A DNA stretch of 64,000 bases from Streptococcus mitis (GTDB lineage: Bacteria; Bacillota; Bacilli; Lactobacillales; Streptococcaceae), in contig NZ_CAMHZD010000010.1 of NCBI RefSeq assembly GCF_946190065.1, positions 1-64,000 on the forward strand, written 5' to 3'. Positions 24,111-33,375 of this stretch are shown in pieces. The position numbers and the translations under genes were made by a program. Numbering within the stretch: position 1 is the first letter of the stretch; the number at the start of each line of letters is the position of its first letter. The notes under the pieces were generated by a model. The model was not told the origin of the DNA, did not search any database, and was given only the letters and a program-made list of their open reading frames with translations.

Positions 24111-27100
24111 ATGCCTAAACGTACTGATATTCAAAAAATTATGGTGATTGGTTCTGGTCCGATTATTATTGGTCAGGCTGCTGAGTTTGACTACGCTGGG
24201 ACCCAGGCTTGCTTGTCTTTGAAAGAGGAAGGTTATGAGGTTGTCTTGGTTAACTCAAATCCTGCAACTATCATGACGGACAAGGAAATTGCTGATAAGG
24301 TTTATATTGAACCAATTACACTTGAGTTTGTGACACGTATTCTTCGTAAGGAACGTCCAGATGCCTTGCTACCAACACTCGGTGGTCAGACAGGTCTCAA
24401 CATGGCCATGGAATTATCTAAAAATGGTATCCTAGATGAACTTGGTGTTGAGCTTCTGGGTACTAAACTATCTGCCATTGACCAAGCGGAGGACCGTGAC
24501 CTCTTTAAACAATTGATGGAAGAGCTCAACCAACCAATCCCAGAATCTGAAATTGTCAACACCGTCGAAGAAGCTGTTACCTTTGCAGCAACAATTGGCT
24601 ACCCAGTCATCGTTCGTCCAGCCTTTACACTTGGTGGTACTGGAGGTGGTATGTGTGCAAACGAGGAAGAATTGCGTGAAATCGCTGAAAATGGTTTGAA
24701 ATTGTCACCTGTTACCCAATGTTTGATTGAACGTTCAATCGCAGGTTTCAAGGAAATCGAATACGAAGTGATGCGTGACTCAGCTGACAATGCTTTGGTT
24801 GTTTGTAACATGGAAAACTTTGACCCAGTTGGGATTCACACAGGGGATTCCATTGTATTTGCCCCTGCGCAAACCATGTCAGACTATGAAAACCAAATGC
24901 TTCGTGACGCGAGCTTGAGCATCATTCGTGCCCTTAAGATTGAAGGGGGATGTAACGTTCAGCTAGCCCTTGATCCCCACAGCTTCAAGTACTATGTCAT
25001 CGAAGTAAACCCTCGTGTGTCTCGTTCTTCAGCCCTGGCATCTAAGGCGACAGGGTATCCGATTGCAAAATTGGCTGCTAAGATTGCTGTAGGTTTGACC
25101 TTGGATGAGGTTATTAACCCAGTCACGGGTTCAACCTATGCCATGTTTGAGCCTGCCCTTGACTACGTTGTTGCCAAGATTCCACGTTTCCCATTTGACA
25201 AGTTTGAAAAAGGTGAGCGCCGTCTTGGGACACAGATGAAGGCAACTGGAGAAGTCATGGCAATCGGTCGAAACATCGAAGAATCTCTCCTTAAAGCTTG
25301 TCGTTCCCTTGAAATTGGTGTGCACCACAATGAAATGCCTGAACTTGCATCAGTTTCTGATGATGCCTTGATTGAAAAAGTTGTCAAAGCCCAAGATGAC
25401 CGTCTTTTCTACGTATCAGAAGCTATTCGTCGTGGTTATACACCTGAAGAGATTGCAGAGCTTACAAAAATCGATATCTTCTATCTTGATAAACTCTTGC
25501 ACATCTTTGAAATTGAGCAAGAATTGGGCGCTCATCCACAAGATTTAGACGTTTTGAAAACTGCCAAACTTAATGGATTTTCAGACCGTAAGATTGCTGA
25601 ACTCTGGGAAACGACAGCTGACCAAGTCCGCCAACTTCGTTTGGAAAACAAGATTGTCCCAGTTTATAAGATGGTAGATACTTGTGCGGCAGAATTTGAC
25701 TCTGAAACACCATACTTCTATTCAACCTATGGATGGGAAAATGAGTCTATCAAGTCTGATAAGGAATCCGTTCTAGTTCTAGGTTCAGGTCCAATCCGTA
25801 TCGGTCAAGGGGTTGAGTTTGACTACGCAACTGTTCACTCGGTTAAGGCTATCCAGGCTGCTGGCTACGAAGCCATCATCATGAACTCAAACCCAGAGAC
25901 CGTTTCAACAGACTTTTCTGTATCAGACAAGCTTTACTTTGAGCCATTGACATTTGAAGATGTTATGAATGTCATCGACTTGGAGCAACCAAAAGGTGTT
26001 ATCGTTCAGTTCGGTGGTCAAACAGCCATCAACCTTGCGGAGCCATTGGCAAAAGCAGGTGTGACCATCCTTGGTACACAGGTTGCCGACCTAGACCGAG
26101 CTGAAGACCGTGACCTCTTTGAGCAAGCTCTCAAAGACTTGGATATTCCACAGCCACCAGGACAAACGGCTACCAATGAAGAAGAAGCAGTCCTTGCAGC
26201 TCGCAAGATTGGCTTCCCAGTTCTTGTTCGCCCATCTTATGTACTTGGTGGACGTGCCATGGAAATCGTAGAAAATGAAGAAGATCTTCGTTCTTACATG
26301 CGTACAGCGGTTAAGGCTAGTCCAGACCATCCAGTTCTTGTTGACTCTTATATCGTTGGACAAGAGTGTGAAGTTGATGCCATTTCAGACGGAGAAAATG
26401 TTCTCATCCCTGGTATCATGGAGCATATAGAACGAGCCGGTGTCCACTCAGGTGACTCAATGGCCGTTTACCCACCACAAACCTTGTCGCAAAAGCTTCA
26501 GAAAACCATTGCAGACTACACAAAACGCCTAGCAATCGGTCTTAACTGCCTTGGAATGATGAACATTCAGTTTGTCATCAAGGATGAAAAAGTCTACGTT
26601 ATTGAGGTCAATCCACGTGCTAGCCGTACGGTTCCATTCCTTTCTAAAGTGACCAATATCCCTATGGCTCAAGTAGCGACCAAGCTCATTCTTGGTCAAA
26701 AACTTGAAGAACTTGGCTACCAAGATGGACTTTACCCTGAAAGCACCCGCGTTCATATCAAGGCACCTGTCTTCTCCTTTACCAAACTAGCTAAGGTAGA
26801 CAGCTTACTTGGTCCTGAAATGAAGTCAACAGGTGAAGTTATGGGTTCTGATACTACTTTGGAAAAAGCTCTCTATAAGGCCTTTGAAGCTTCTTACTTA
26901 CACTTGCCAACTTTTGGTAACGTTGTATTTACCATCGCTGATGATGCCAAAGAAGAAGCCTTGGACTTGGCTCGTCGTTTCCAAAATATTGGCTATGGAA
27001 TCCTCGCGACAGAAGGGACAGCAGCCTTCTTTGCCAGTCATGGATTGCAAGCCCAACCTGTTGGTAAGATTGGTGATGACGATAAGGATATTCCAAGTTT

Positions 27101-27287
27101 TGTTCGCAAAGGAAGAATCCAAGCTATCATTAATACAGTAGGAACCAAACGAACTGCAGACGAAGATGGTGAGCAGATTCGTCGTTCAGCTATTGAACAC
27201 GGAGTGCCCCTCTTCACAGCCCTAGATACAGCTAACGCCATGCTCAAAGTATTGGAAAGCCGTAGTTTTGTCACAGAAGTGATCTAG
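24111..27287 (+). CDS. carB: carbamoyl-phosphate synthase large subunit
   Basis: 1058 residues, full length. Seen: two homologous ATP-grasp halves, each opening with a [11 protein letters not shown]-type motif (residues 12-23 and about 553-563), and glycine-rich loops GGTGGGM and LGGRAME. A C-terminal MGS-like allosteric domain follows (from about 935, ending [19 protein letters not shown]), where UMP binds. It makes carbamoyl phosphate from bicarbonate, ATP and ammonia delivered by CarA. The ATG is preceded by CTTAATATCTTATAT with no recognisable Shine-Dalgarno, odd for a highly used gene. Confidence 0.98.
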   Translation: MPKRTDIQKIMVIGSGPIIIGQAAEFDYAGTQACLSLKEEGYEVVLVNSNPATIMTDKEIADKVYIEPITLEFVTRILRKERPDALLPTLGGQTGLNMAMELSKNGILDELGVELLGTKLSAIDQAEDRDLFKQLMEELNQPIPESEIVNTVEEAVTFAATIGYPVIVRPAFTLGGTGGGMCANEEELREIAENGLKLSPVTQCLIERSIAGFKEIEYEVMRDSADNALVVCNMENFDPVGIHTGDSIVFAPAQTMSDYENQMLRDASLSIIRALKIEGGCNVQLALDPHSFKYYVIEVNPRVSRSSALASKATGYPIAKLAAKIAVGLTLDEVINPVTGSTYAMFEPALDYVVAKIPRFPFDKFEKGERRLGTQMKATGEVMAIGRNIEESLLKACRSLEIGVHHNEMPELASVSDDALIEKVVKAQDDRLFYVSEAIRRGYTPEEIAELTKIDIFYLDKLLHIFEIEQELGAHPQDLDVLKTAKLNGFSDRKIAELWETTADQVRQLRLENKIVPVYKMVDTCAAEFDSETPYFYSTYGWENESIKSDKESVLVLGSGPIRIGQGVEFDYATVHSVKAIQAAGYEAIIMNSNPETVSTDFSVSDKLYFEPLTFEDVMNVIDLEQPKGVIVQFGGQTAINLAEPLAKAGVTILGTQVADLDRAEDRDLFEQALKDLDIPQPPGQTATNEEEAVLAARKIGFPVLVRPSYVLGGRAMEIVENEEDLRSYMRTAVKASPDHPVLVDSYIVGQECEVDAISDGENVLIPGIMEHIERAGVHSGDSMAVYPPQTLSQKLQKTIADYTKRLAIGLNCLGMMNIQFVIKDEKVYVIEVNPRASRTVPFLSKVTNIPMAQVATKLILGQKLEELGYQDGLYPESTRVHIKAPVFSFTKLAKVDSLLGPEMKSTGEVMGSDTTLEKALYKAFEASYLHLPTFGNVVFTIADDAKEEALDLARRFQNIGYGILATEGTAAFFASHGLQAQPVGKIGDDDKDIPSFVRKGRIQAIINTVGTKRTADEDGEQIRRSAIEHGVPLFTALDTANAMLKVLESRSFVTEVI

Positions 27288-27312
27288 TTGAGAAAAATTT
27301 TTTCATATTTTT

Positions 27313-27343
27313 AAAACCAGCGTCAGAAAACGCTGGTTTTTTT
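27313..27343 (+). terminator. terminator of the pyr operon
   Basis: AAAACCAGCG, loop TCAGAAAA, CGCTGGTTTT and T-run, 26 nt after carB. Confidence 0.9.
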
Positions 27344-27401
27344 CAATACTGTTCTTGCTTGTTTTAACTATCATGCTTTCCTTAAGAATCATTTCAAAAT
27401 G

Positions 27402-27410
27402 TGATATAAT
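27402..27410 (+). promoter_or_regulatory. extended -10 promoter ahead of the 45-aa ORF
   Basis: TGA-TATAAT about 95 nt before the ATG of the small ORF. Confidence 0.45.
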
Positions 27411-27504
27411 AAGAATAAATTGGAAATAGGAAATTATTTTCATTATATTTTCAAAACTCCATTAATAAAATAGGCAAAGACAAGATTAGAAAGTGAATAT
27501 TCCG

Positions 27505-27642
27505 ATGTCTTCTTACAAAAAGGTCTCTCTTTCTGAGATCAATCAATCTATTGAAACTCCGAATAACAATCATTTTTGGCAAAATCTAAAAGCATTTTTA
27601 GGTTCTGGAGCTCTTGTGGCAGTTGGTTATTTTTTATTTTAA
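27505..27642 (+). CDS. 45-aa peptide with C-terminal hydrophobic segment
   Basis: Reads MSSYKKVSLSEINQSIE, then a polar stretch with NNNHFWQNL, and a C-terminal membrane-like segment (about 31-45) containing FLGSGALVAVGYFLF. It has an upstream extended -10 but only a weak AGAAAG as RBS. It lies where lic2 (tacF-licD1-licD2) would be expected between carB and tarI. Possibly a remnant of the C-terminal or N-terminal end of another membrane protein, or a small membrane peptide in its own right. I do not recognise a family. Confidence 0.45.
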   Translation: MSSYKKVSLSEINQSIETPNNNHFWQNLKAFLGSGALVAVGYFLF

Positions 27643-27930
27643 AGACTTGTCCTGAGCCCATTCGTATTTATATCATAAAGTTAGCTAATAAGAAATGAAG
27701 GGCAGTAAGCCAAGCAATCACTTTGGAGTTTCAAAGTTTTATTTTAAGCTTTCTTTAAGAAAACTATATTATTCTGAAGAACTCTAAAATTTCACAGCCA
27801 TTTATTAGTAATGACTACAGAATTCCTAGTCACTACTAGAAATGGACTAGTTTCTTTGAATAATGGAACTGCTTAATCCTCCTATTCTAGAACAGGAGGG
27901 CCGGTATTTCTTTCATGATAGGACTAGATT
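27643..27930. other. intergenic region before tarI
   Basis: No ORF. It contains a perfect hairpin CCTCCTATTCTAGAACAGGAGG (27879-27900, inner TCTAGA palindrome) without a strong T-run and short repeats of ACTAG / ACTAGT. No trace of licD or tacF coding sequence was recognised. Confidence 0.5.
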
Positions 27931-27931
27931 G

Positions 27932-27940
27932 TGGTATAAT
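27932..27940 (+). promoter_or_regulatory. extended -10 promoter of the lic1 operon
   Basis: TGG-TATAAT 41 nt before the tarI start; no good -35. Confidence 0.6.
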
Positions 27941-27981
27941 AGAGAGAATAAGTTTTTTTAGTAAGACAAAGGAGAAAATAG

Positions 27982-28687
27982 ATGATTTATGCAGGAATTC
28001 TTGCTGGTGGAACTGGCACACGTATGGGAATCAGTAACTTGCCAAAACAATTTTTAGAGCTAGGTGATCGACCTATCTTGATTCATACAATTGAAAAATT
28101 TGTCTTAGAACCAAGCATTGAAAAAATTGTGGTTGGTGTTCACGGAGACTGGGTTTCCCATGCAGAAGATCTTGTAGATAAATATCTACCTCTTCATAAG
28201 GAGCGTATCATTATTACAAAAGGTGGTGCTGACCGTAATACGAGTATTGAGAAAATCATTGAAGCCATCGATGCTTATCGTCCGCTTACACCAGAGGACA
28301 TCGTTGTTACCCACGATTCTGTTCGTCCGTTCATTACGCTTCGCATGATTCAGGACAATATCAAACTTGCTCAAAATCATGATGCAGTGGACACAGTGGT
28401 AGAAGCGGTTGATACTATCGTTGAAAGCACTAATGGTCAATTCATTACAGATATTCCAAATCGTGCTCACCTCTATCAAGGACAAACACCTCAAACATTC
28501 CGTTGCAAGGACTTCATGGACCTTTACGGCTCTCTCTGCTGAAGAGAAGGAAATCTTGACAGATGCATGTAAGATCTTTGTAATCAAAGGAAAAGATGTG
28601 GCCTTGGCTAAGGGCGAATACTCAAACTTAAAAATCTCAACAGTGACAGATTTGAAGATTGCAAAAAGTATTATTGAGAAAGACTAG
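27982..28687 (+). pseudogene. tarI: ribitol-5-phosphate cytidylyltransferase TarI, frameshifted at a CT repeat
   Basis: TarI (IspD-like) activates ribitol-5-phosphate to CDP-ribitol for teichoic acid. The first frame encodes 186 residues with LAGGTGTRMG, PKQFLELG, THDSVRPF and QGQTPQTFRCKDFMDLYGSL, then stops at 28542. The rest, from AEEKEILTDACKIFVIKGKD to SIIEKD, lies in another frame ending at 28687. The break is at 28530-28537, a (CT)4 run; one more CT would restore the 235-residue protein expected for mitis-group TarI. The truncated form lacks the C-terminal 50 residues, which include part of the conserved GEYSNLKI segment. Everything else is well conserved, so the lesion is recent, a phase-variation state or a sequencing error. 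RBS AAAGGAG is normal. Confidence 0.85.
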
Positions 28688-28691
28688 CGAT

Positions 28692-29714
28692 ATGATTAAT
28701 CAAATTTGTCAACTGACTAAGCCCAAGTTTATCAACGTCAAATACCAGAAAGAGGCTATTGACCAAGAGAATCATATCCTTATCCATCCCAACTACATGG
28801 CGGTCTGTCATGCGGATCAGCGTTACTACCAAGGAAAACGTGATCCGAAGATTTTGAATAAAAAGCTTCCAATGGCAATGATTCACGAGTCATGTGGAAC
28901 CGTTATTTCTGACCCTACAGGAACCTACGAGGTTGGGCAAAAAGTTGTCATGATTCCTAATCAGCCTCCTATGCAGAGCAATGAAGAATTCTATGAGAAC
29001 TACATGACAGGGACTCATTTCTTGTCTAGTGGCTTTGATGGCTTTATGAGAGAGTTTGTTTCTCTTCCTAAAGACCGTGTGGTGGCTTATGATGCTATCG
29101 AAGATACGGTTGCAGCCATTACAGAGTTTGTCAGTGTCGGTATGCACGCTATGAATCGTCTATTGACCCTTGCTCATAGCAAGCGGGACCGAATTGCCGT
29201 TATCGGAGATGGAAGTTTAGCATTTGTGGTTGCCAATATTATCAACTATACTTTGCCAGAAGCAGAGATTGTTGTTATTGGTCGTCATTGGGAAAAGTTG
29301 GAACTCTTCTCATTTGCCAAAGAATGCTATATCACTGACAATATTCCTGAAGATTTGGCCTTTGACCACGCTTTTGAGTGTTGTGGTGGTGATGGTACTG
29401 GACCAGCCATTAATGACTTGATTCGCTACATTCGTCCTCAGGGAACGATTCTTATGATGGGAGTTAGCGAATATAAAGTCAATCTCAATACTCGTGATGC
29501 CTTAGAAAAGGGCTTGCTCTTGGTTGGGTCCTCTCGTTCTGGTCGCATTGATTTTGAAAATGCAATCCAAATGATGGAAGTCAAGAAATTTGCCAATCGT
29601 CTTAAAAATATCCTTTATCTAGAAGAACCTGTAAGAGAAATTAAAGATATTCACCGTGTCTTTGCGACCGATTTAAACACAGCCTTTAAAACAGTGTTTA
29701 AGTGGGAAGTATAA
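28692..29714 (+). CDS. tarJ: ribitol-5-phosphate dehydrogenase TarJ
   Basis: 340 residues from the chosen start; zinc-type medium-chain alcohol dehydrogenase that reduces ribulose-5-phosphate to ribitol-5-phosphate. Seen: HADQRYYQGKRDP in the catalytic domain, HESCGTVI, the Rossmann motif IAVIGDGSLAFVVANII (VIGDGSLA in place of GxGxxG) and AFECCGGDGT. The frame is open upstream to 28659, but the ATG at 28692 (MINQICQLTKPK) with GAGAAAG upstream is the usual start. Four nt separate it from the end of tarI, so loss of tarI translation may reduce tarJ by polarity. Confidence 0.94.
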   Translation: MINQICQLTKPKFINVKYQKEAIDQENHILIHPNYMAVCHADQRYYQGKRDPKILNKKLPMAMIHESCGTVISDPTGTYEVGQKVVMIPNQPPMQSNEEFYENYMTGTHFLSSGFDGFMREFVSLPKDRVVAYDAIEDTVAAITEFVSVGMHAMNRLLTLAHSKRDRIAVIGDGSLAFVVANIINYTLPEAEIVVIGRHWEKLELFSFAKECYITDNIPEDLAFDHAFECCGGDGTGPAINDLIRYIRPQGTILMMGVSEYKVNLNTRDALEKGLLLVGSSRSGRIDFENAIQMMEVKKFANRLKNILYLEEPVREIKDIHRVFATDLNTAFKTVFKWEV

Positions 29715-29730
29715 GTGCTGGAGGTTAATT

Positions 29731-30600
29731 GTGGAGAAAATCATTAAAGAAAAAATTTCATCCCTACTTAGTCAAGAAGAGGAAGTCCTCAGTGTTGAAC
29801 AACTGGGGGGAATGACCAATCAAAACTATTTGGTCAAAACAACAAATAAGCAATACATTGTTAAATTCTTTGGTAAAGGGACAGAAAAGCTGATCAATCG
29901 TCAAGATGAAAAGTACAATCTTGAACTACTAAAGGATTTAGACTTAGATGTAAGAAATTATCTTTTTGATATTGAAGCTGGTATCAAAGTAAATGAGTAT
30001 ATCGAATCTGCGATTACGCTTGATTCAAGGTCAATCAAGACTAAATTTGACAAAATTGCTCCAATATTACAAACCATTCATGCATCTGGTAAGGAATTAA
30101 GGGGAGAATTTGCTCCTTTTGAAGAAATCAAAAAATACGAATCCTTAATTGAAGAAAAAATCCCGTATGCTAACTATGAAGCAGTTCGAGAAGAAGTCTT
30201 CTCCTTAGAGAAAAGACTGGCTGACTTAGGTGTTGACAGAAAATCTTGTCACATCGATTTGGTACCTGAAAACTTTATCGAATCACCTCAAGGACGTCTA
30301 TATCTGATTGACTGGGAATATTCATCAATGAACGATCCAATGTGGGATTTGGCTGCTCTCTTTTTAGAGTCTGAATTCACTTCCCAAGAGGAAGAAGCTT
30401 TCTTATCTCACTATGAGAGTGAGCAAACACCTGTCTCTCGTGAAAAGATTGCAATCTATAAAATTTTGCAAGATGCTATTTGGAGTCTATGGACAGTCTA
30501 CAAAGAAGAGCAAGGTGCAGATTTTGGTGACTATGGTGTGAGTCGTTACCAAAGAGCTGTTAAAGGTTTGTCATATTATGGAGGTTTAGATGAAAAATAA
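29731..30600 (+). CDS. licA: choline kinase LicA
   Basis: 289 residues, GTG start behind CTGGAGG. Seen: an APH/choline-kinase fold with the Brenner motif CHIDLVPENFI (His-x-Asp-x5-Asn, around 172-182), followed by YLIDWEYSSMNDPMWDLA with the metal-binding Asp. It phosphorylates imported choline to phosphocholine. Its stop overlaps the start of licB by 11 nt. Part of the lic1 operon tarI-tarJ-licA-licB-licC, which feeds phosphocholine to teichoic acids. Confidence 0.95.
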   Translation: MEKIIKEKISSLLSQEEEVLSVEQLGGMTNQNYLVKTTNKQYIVKFFGKGTEKLINRQDEKYNLELLKDLDLDVRNYLFDIEAGIKVNEYIESAITLDSRSIKTKFDKIAPILQTIHASGKELRGEFAPFEEIKKYESLIEEKIPYANYEAVREEVFSLEKRLADLGVDRKSCHIDLVPENFIESPQGRLYLIDWEYSSMNDPMWDLAALFLESEFTSQEEEAFLSHYESEQTPVSREKIAIYKILQDAIWSLWTVYKEEQGADFGDYGVSRYQRAVKGLSYYGGLDEK

Positions 30601-31468
30601 AAATGGAGTTTCTTTTGGTCTACTCTCAGGTATTTTCTGGGGTTTAGGTCTAACGATTAGTGCTTATATCTTTTCGATTTTTACAGATTTGTCGCCCTTT
30701 GTGGTGGCCGCTGCTCACGATTTCTTGAGTATCTTTATCTTACTAGCTTTTCTCTTGGTGAAAGAAGGAAAAGTTCGTCTCTCAATTTTCTTAAATATTC
30801 GCAATGTTAGTGTTATCATCGGAGCCTTATTAGCAGGTCCTATCGGTATGCAGGCCAATCTTTATGCGGTTAAGTATATCGGAAGTTCCTTAGCTTCATC
30901 TGTATCGGCTATTTATCCTGCGATTTCAGTTTTATTGGCTTTCTTCTTTTTGAAGCACAAGATTTCGAAAAATACTGTGTTTGGGATTGTCTTGATTATT
31001 GCAGGGATTATTGCTCAAACTTATAAGGTTGAACAGGTTAATTCTTTCTACATTGGGATTGTTTGTGCTTTAGTTTGTGCTATTGCATGGGGAAGTGAGA
31101 GTGTTCTTAGCTCTTTTGCCATGGAAAGTGAATTGAGTGAAATCGAAGCCCTCTTAATCCGTCAAGTAACTTCATTCTTGTCCTATCTTGTGATTGTGCT
31201 CTTCTCTCATCAGTCATTTGCTGAAGTAGCTAATGGACAATTGCTAGGTCTTATGATTGTCTTTGCAGCCTTTGATATGATTTCCTACTTGGCTTATTAT
31301 ATTGCTATCAATCGCTTGCAACCAGCCAAGGCTACAGGCTTGAACGTAAGTTATGTAGTTTGGACTGTCTTGTTCGCAGTTGTTTTCTTGGGTGCACCGC
31401 TAGATATGCTGACAATTATTACGTCACTTGTTGTTATTGCTGGAGTTTATATTATTATTAAAGAATAA
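30590..31468 (+). CDS. licB: choline permease LicB (DMT/EamA superfamily)
   Basis: 292 residues with about ten hydrophobic segments in two EamA-like halves (GLLSGIFWGLGLTISAYIF at the start, ALVCAIAWGSESVLSSF opening the second half). Known: LicB imports choline, which mitis-group streptococci cannot make. It overlaps licA by 11 nt and is 11 nt ahead of licC. RBS GGAGG lies inside the end of licA. Confidence 0.94.
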   Translation: MKNKNGVSFGLLSGIFWGLGLTISAYIFSIFTDLSPFVVAAAHDFLSIFILLAFLLVKEGKVRLSIFLNIRNVSVIIGALLAGPIGMQANLYAVKYIGSSLASSVSAIYPAISVLLAFFFLKHKISKNTVFGIVLIIAGIIAQTYKVEQVNSFYIGIVCALVCAIAWGSESVLSSFAMESELSEIEALLIRQVTSFLSYLVIVLFSHQSFAEVANGQLLGLMIVFAAFDMISYLAYYIAINRLQPAKATGLNVSYVVWTVLFAVVFLGAPLDMLTIITSLVVIAGVYIIIKE

Positions 31469-31479
31469 AGGAGATTCGT

Positions 31480-32169
31480 GTGAAAGCCATTATCTTAGCA
31501 GCGGGATTGGGAACTCGCTTGCGTCCTATGACTGAAAATACCCCTAAAGCCTTGGTTCAGGTTAATCAAAAACCCTTGATTGAATACCAAATTGAGTTTT
31601 TAAAAGAAAAAGGAATCAATGAAATCATCATCATTGTTGGTTACCTTAAAGAACAATTCGATTACTTGAAAGAAAAATATGGTGTTCGCCTCGTCTTCAA
31701 TGATAAATACGCTGACTACAATAACTTTTACTCTCTCTATCTTGTAAAAGAAGAATTAGCTAACAGTTATGTTATTGATGCCGATAATTATCTCTTTAAA
31801 AATATGTTCCGCAATGATTTGACACGTTCGACTTATTTTAGTGTTTATCGTGAAGATTGTACCAACGAATGGTTCTTGGTCTATGGAGATGACTACAAGG
31901 TTCAAGACATTATTGTTGATAGCAAGGCGGGTCGCATCCTTAGTGGTGTATCCTTCTGGGATGCTCCAACTGCAGAAAAGATTGTCAGCTTTATCGATAA
32001 GGCCTATGCAAGTGGTGAATTTGTTGATCTCTACTGGGATAATATGGTTAAGGATAATATCAAAGAGCTGGATGTCTATGTTGAAGAATTAGAAGGCAAT
32101 AGCATCTATGAAATCGATAGTGTCCAAGATTATCATAAATTAGAAGAAATTCTTAAAAACGAAAATTAA
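31480..32169 (+). CDS. licC: CTP:phosphocholine cytidylyltransferase LicC
   Basis: 229 residues, GTG start with AAAGGAG. Seen: the nucleotidyltransferase signature AIILAAGLGTRLRPMTENTPKALV at the N terminus, VIDADNYLF with the metal-binding Asp and WFLVYGDDYKV. It makes CDP-choline, the donor used by LicD enzymes, which are not in this window. Confidence 0.95.
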   Translation: MKAIILAAGLGTRLRPMTENTPKALVQVNQKPLIEYQIEFLKEKGINEIIIIVGYLKEQFDYLKEKYGVRLVFNDKYADYNNFYSLYLVKEELANSYVIDADNYLFKNMFRNDLTRSTYFSVYREDCTNEWFLVYGDDYKVQDIIVDSKAGRILSGVSFWDAPTAEKIVSFIDKAYASGEFVDLYWDNMVKDNIKELDVYVEELEGNSIYEIDSVQDYHKLEEILKNEN

Positions 32170-32175
32170 AGATTC

Positions 32176-32208
32176 CAACATCTGGCTGAAATAGTCGGAT
32201 GTTTTTTG
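32176..32208 (+). terminator. terminator of the lic1 operon
   Basis: AACATC (32177-32182) pairs with GATGTT (32198-32203) extended by CTGGC/GTCGG mismatched pairs; T-run follows directly and leads into the ComX box. Confidence 0.75.
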
Positions 32209-32215
32209 ATTTTTT

Positions 32216-32223
32216 TACGAATA
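32216..32223 (+). promoter_or_regulatory. ComX (SigX) box of dprA
   Basis: TACGAATA preceded by a T-rich run, 34 nt before the dprA ATG. This is the consensus combox (cin-box) recognised by the competence sigma factor ComX, and dprA is a classical late competence gene. Confidence 0.9.
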
Positions 32224-32256
32224 AATAGATGAGTAGAAAAAGAAATGGAGATATTT

Positions 32257-33105
32257 ATGAAAATCACAAACTATGAAATCTATAAGTTAAAAAAATCAGG
32301 TTTGACCAATCAACAGATTTTGAAAGTCCTAGAATACGGTGAAAATGTTGATCAGGAACTTTTGTTAGGTGATATTGCAGATATATCAGGTTGCCGAAAT
32401 CCAGCCGTTTTTATGGAACGTTATTTTCAGATAGACGATGCGCATTTGGAGAAGGAGTTTCAAAAATTTCCATCTTTCTCTATTTTAGATGACTGTTATC
32501 CTTGGGATTTGAGTGAAATATACGATGCACCTGTGCTTTTATTTTACAAGGGAAATCTTGACCTCTTGAAATTTCCTAAAGTAGCAGTTGTGGGGAGTCG
32601 TGCTTGTAGCAAACAGGGAGCTAAGTCAGTTGAAAAAGTCATTCAGGGATTGGAAAATGAACTGGTTATCGTCAGTGGATTAGCTAAGGGCATTGATACA
32701 GCAGCTCATATGGTAGCTCTTCAGAATGGCGGCAAAACCATTGCAGTGATTGGAACAGGACTAGATGTATTTTATCCAAAAGCCAATAAACGCTTGCAAG
32801 ACTACATCGGTAATGACCATCTGGTTCTTAGTGAATATGGACCTGGCGAAAAACCTCTGAAATTTCATTTTCCTGCCCGTAATCGCATCATTGCTGGACT
32901 TTGCCGTGGTGTGATTGTAGCAGAGGCTAAGATGCGCTCGGGGAGTCTCATTACCTGTGAGCGAGCAATGGAGGAAGGGCGCGATGTCTTTGCTATTCCT
33001 GGTAGCATTTTAGATGGACTATCAGACGGTTGCCATCATTTGATTCAAGAAGGGGCAAAATTGGCCACCAGTGGGCAGGATGTTCTTGCAGAATTTGAAT
33101 TTTAA
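32257..33105 (+). CDS. dprA: DNA-processing protein DprA (recombination mediator)
   Basis: 282 residues from ATG 32257, the standard pneumococcal length. Seen: an N-terminal SAM-like domain and the Rossmann-type core with VAVVGSRACSKQG, VSGLAKGIDTAAH, VIGTGLDVFYPKAN and FPARNRIIAGL. DprA protects incoming single-stranded DNA, loads RecA and also shuts off competence by binding ComE~P. An upstream ATG at 32245 would add four residues, but GGAGAT is spaced for 32257. Expression is from the ComX box at 32216. Confidence 0.97.
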   Translation: MKITNYEIYKLKKSGLTNQQILKVLEYGENVDQELLLGDIADISGCRNPAVFMERYFQIDDAHLEKEFQKFPSFSILDDCYPWDLSEIYDAPVLLFYKGNLDLLKFPKVAVVGSRACSKQGAKSVEKVIQGLENELVIVSGLAKGIDTAAHMVALQNGGKTIAVIGTGLDVFYPKANKRLQDYIGNDHLVLSEYGPGEKPLKFHFPARNRIIAGLCRGVIVAEAKMRSGSLITCERAMEEGRDVFAIPGSILDGLSDGCHHLIQEGAKLATSGQDVLAEFEF

Positions 33106-33257
33106 TACTCTTCGAAAATCAAATTCAAACCACGTCAGCTTCACCTTGCCGTAGGTATGGTTACTGACTTCGTCAGTCTCATCTGCAACCTCAAAGCAGT
33201 GCTTTGAGCAACCTGCGGTTAGTTTCCTAGTTTGCTCTTTGATTTTCATTGAGTATA
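33105..33257 (+). repeat. BOX element (A-B-C order on plus strand)
   Basis: From ATACTCTTCGAAAATC, overlapping the last base of the dprA stop, to CATTGAGTATA. It contains CACGTCAGCTTCACCTTGCC and the AAAGCAGTGCTTT palindrome. Occupies most of the dprA-topA gap. Confidence 0.9.
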
Positions 33258-33311
33258 AGAAGAAAGTCCGCTTACTAAACAAACTTTTCTTCTATATATA
33301 GGAGCTAAGTC

Positions 33312-33340
33312 TTGACAGTTATGGCAAAATGGTTTACACT
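33312..33340 (+). promoter_or_regulatory. sigma-A promoter of topA
   Basis: TTGACA, 17 nt, TACACT, about 30 nt before the GTG start. It lies after the BOX element, so topA is transcribed independently of dprA. Confidence 0.7.
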
Positions 33341-33375
33341 TTATAAAGTTTATTACTTTGAAAAGGTGTGATACT

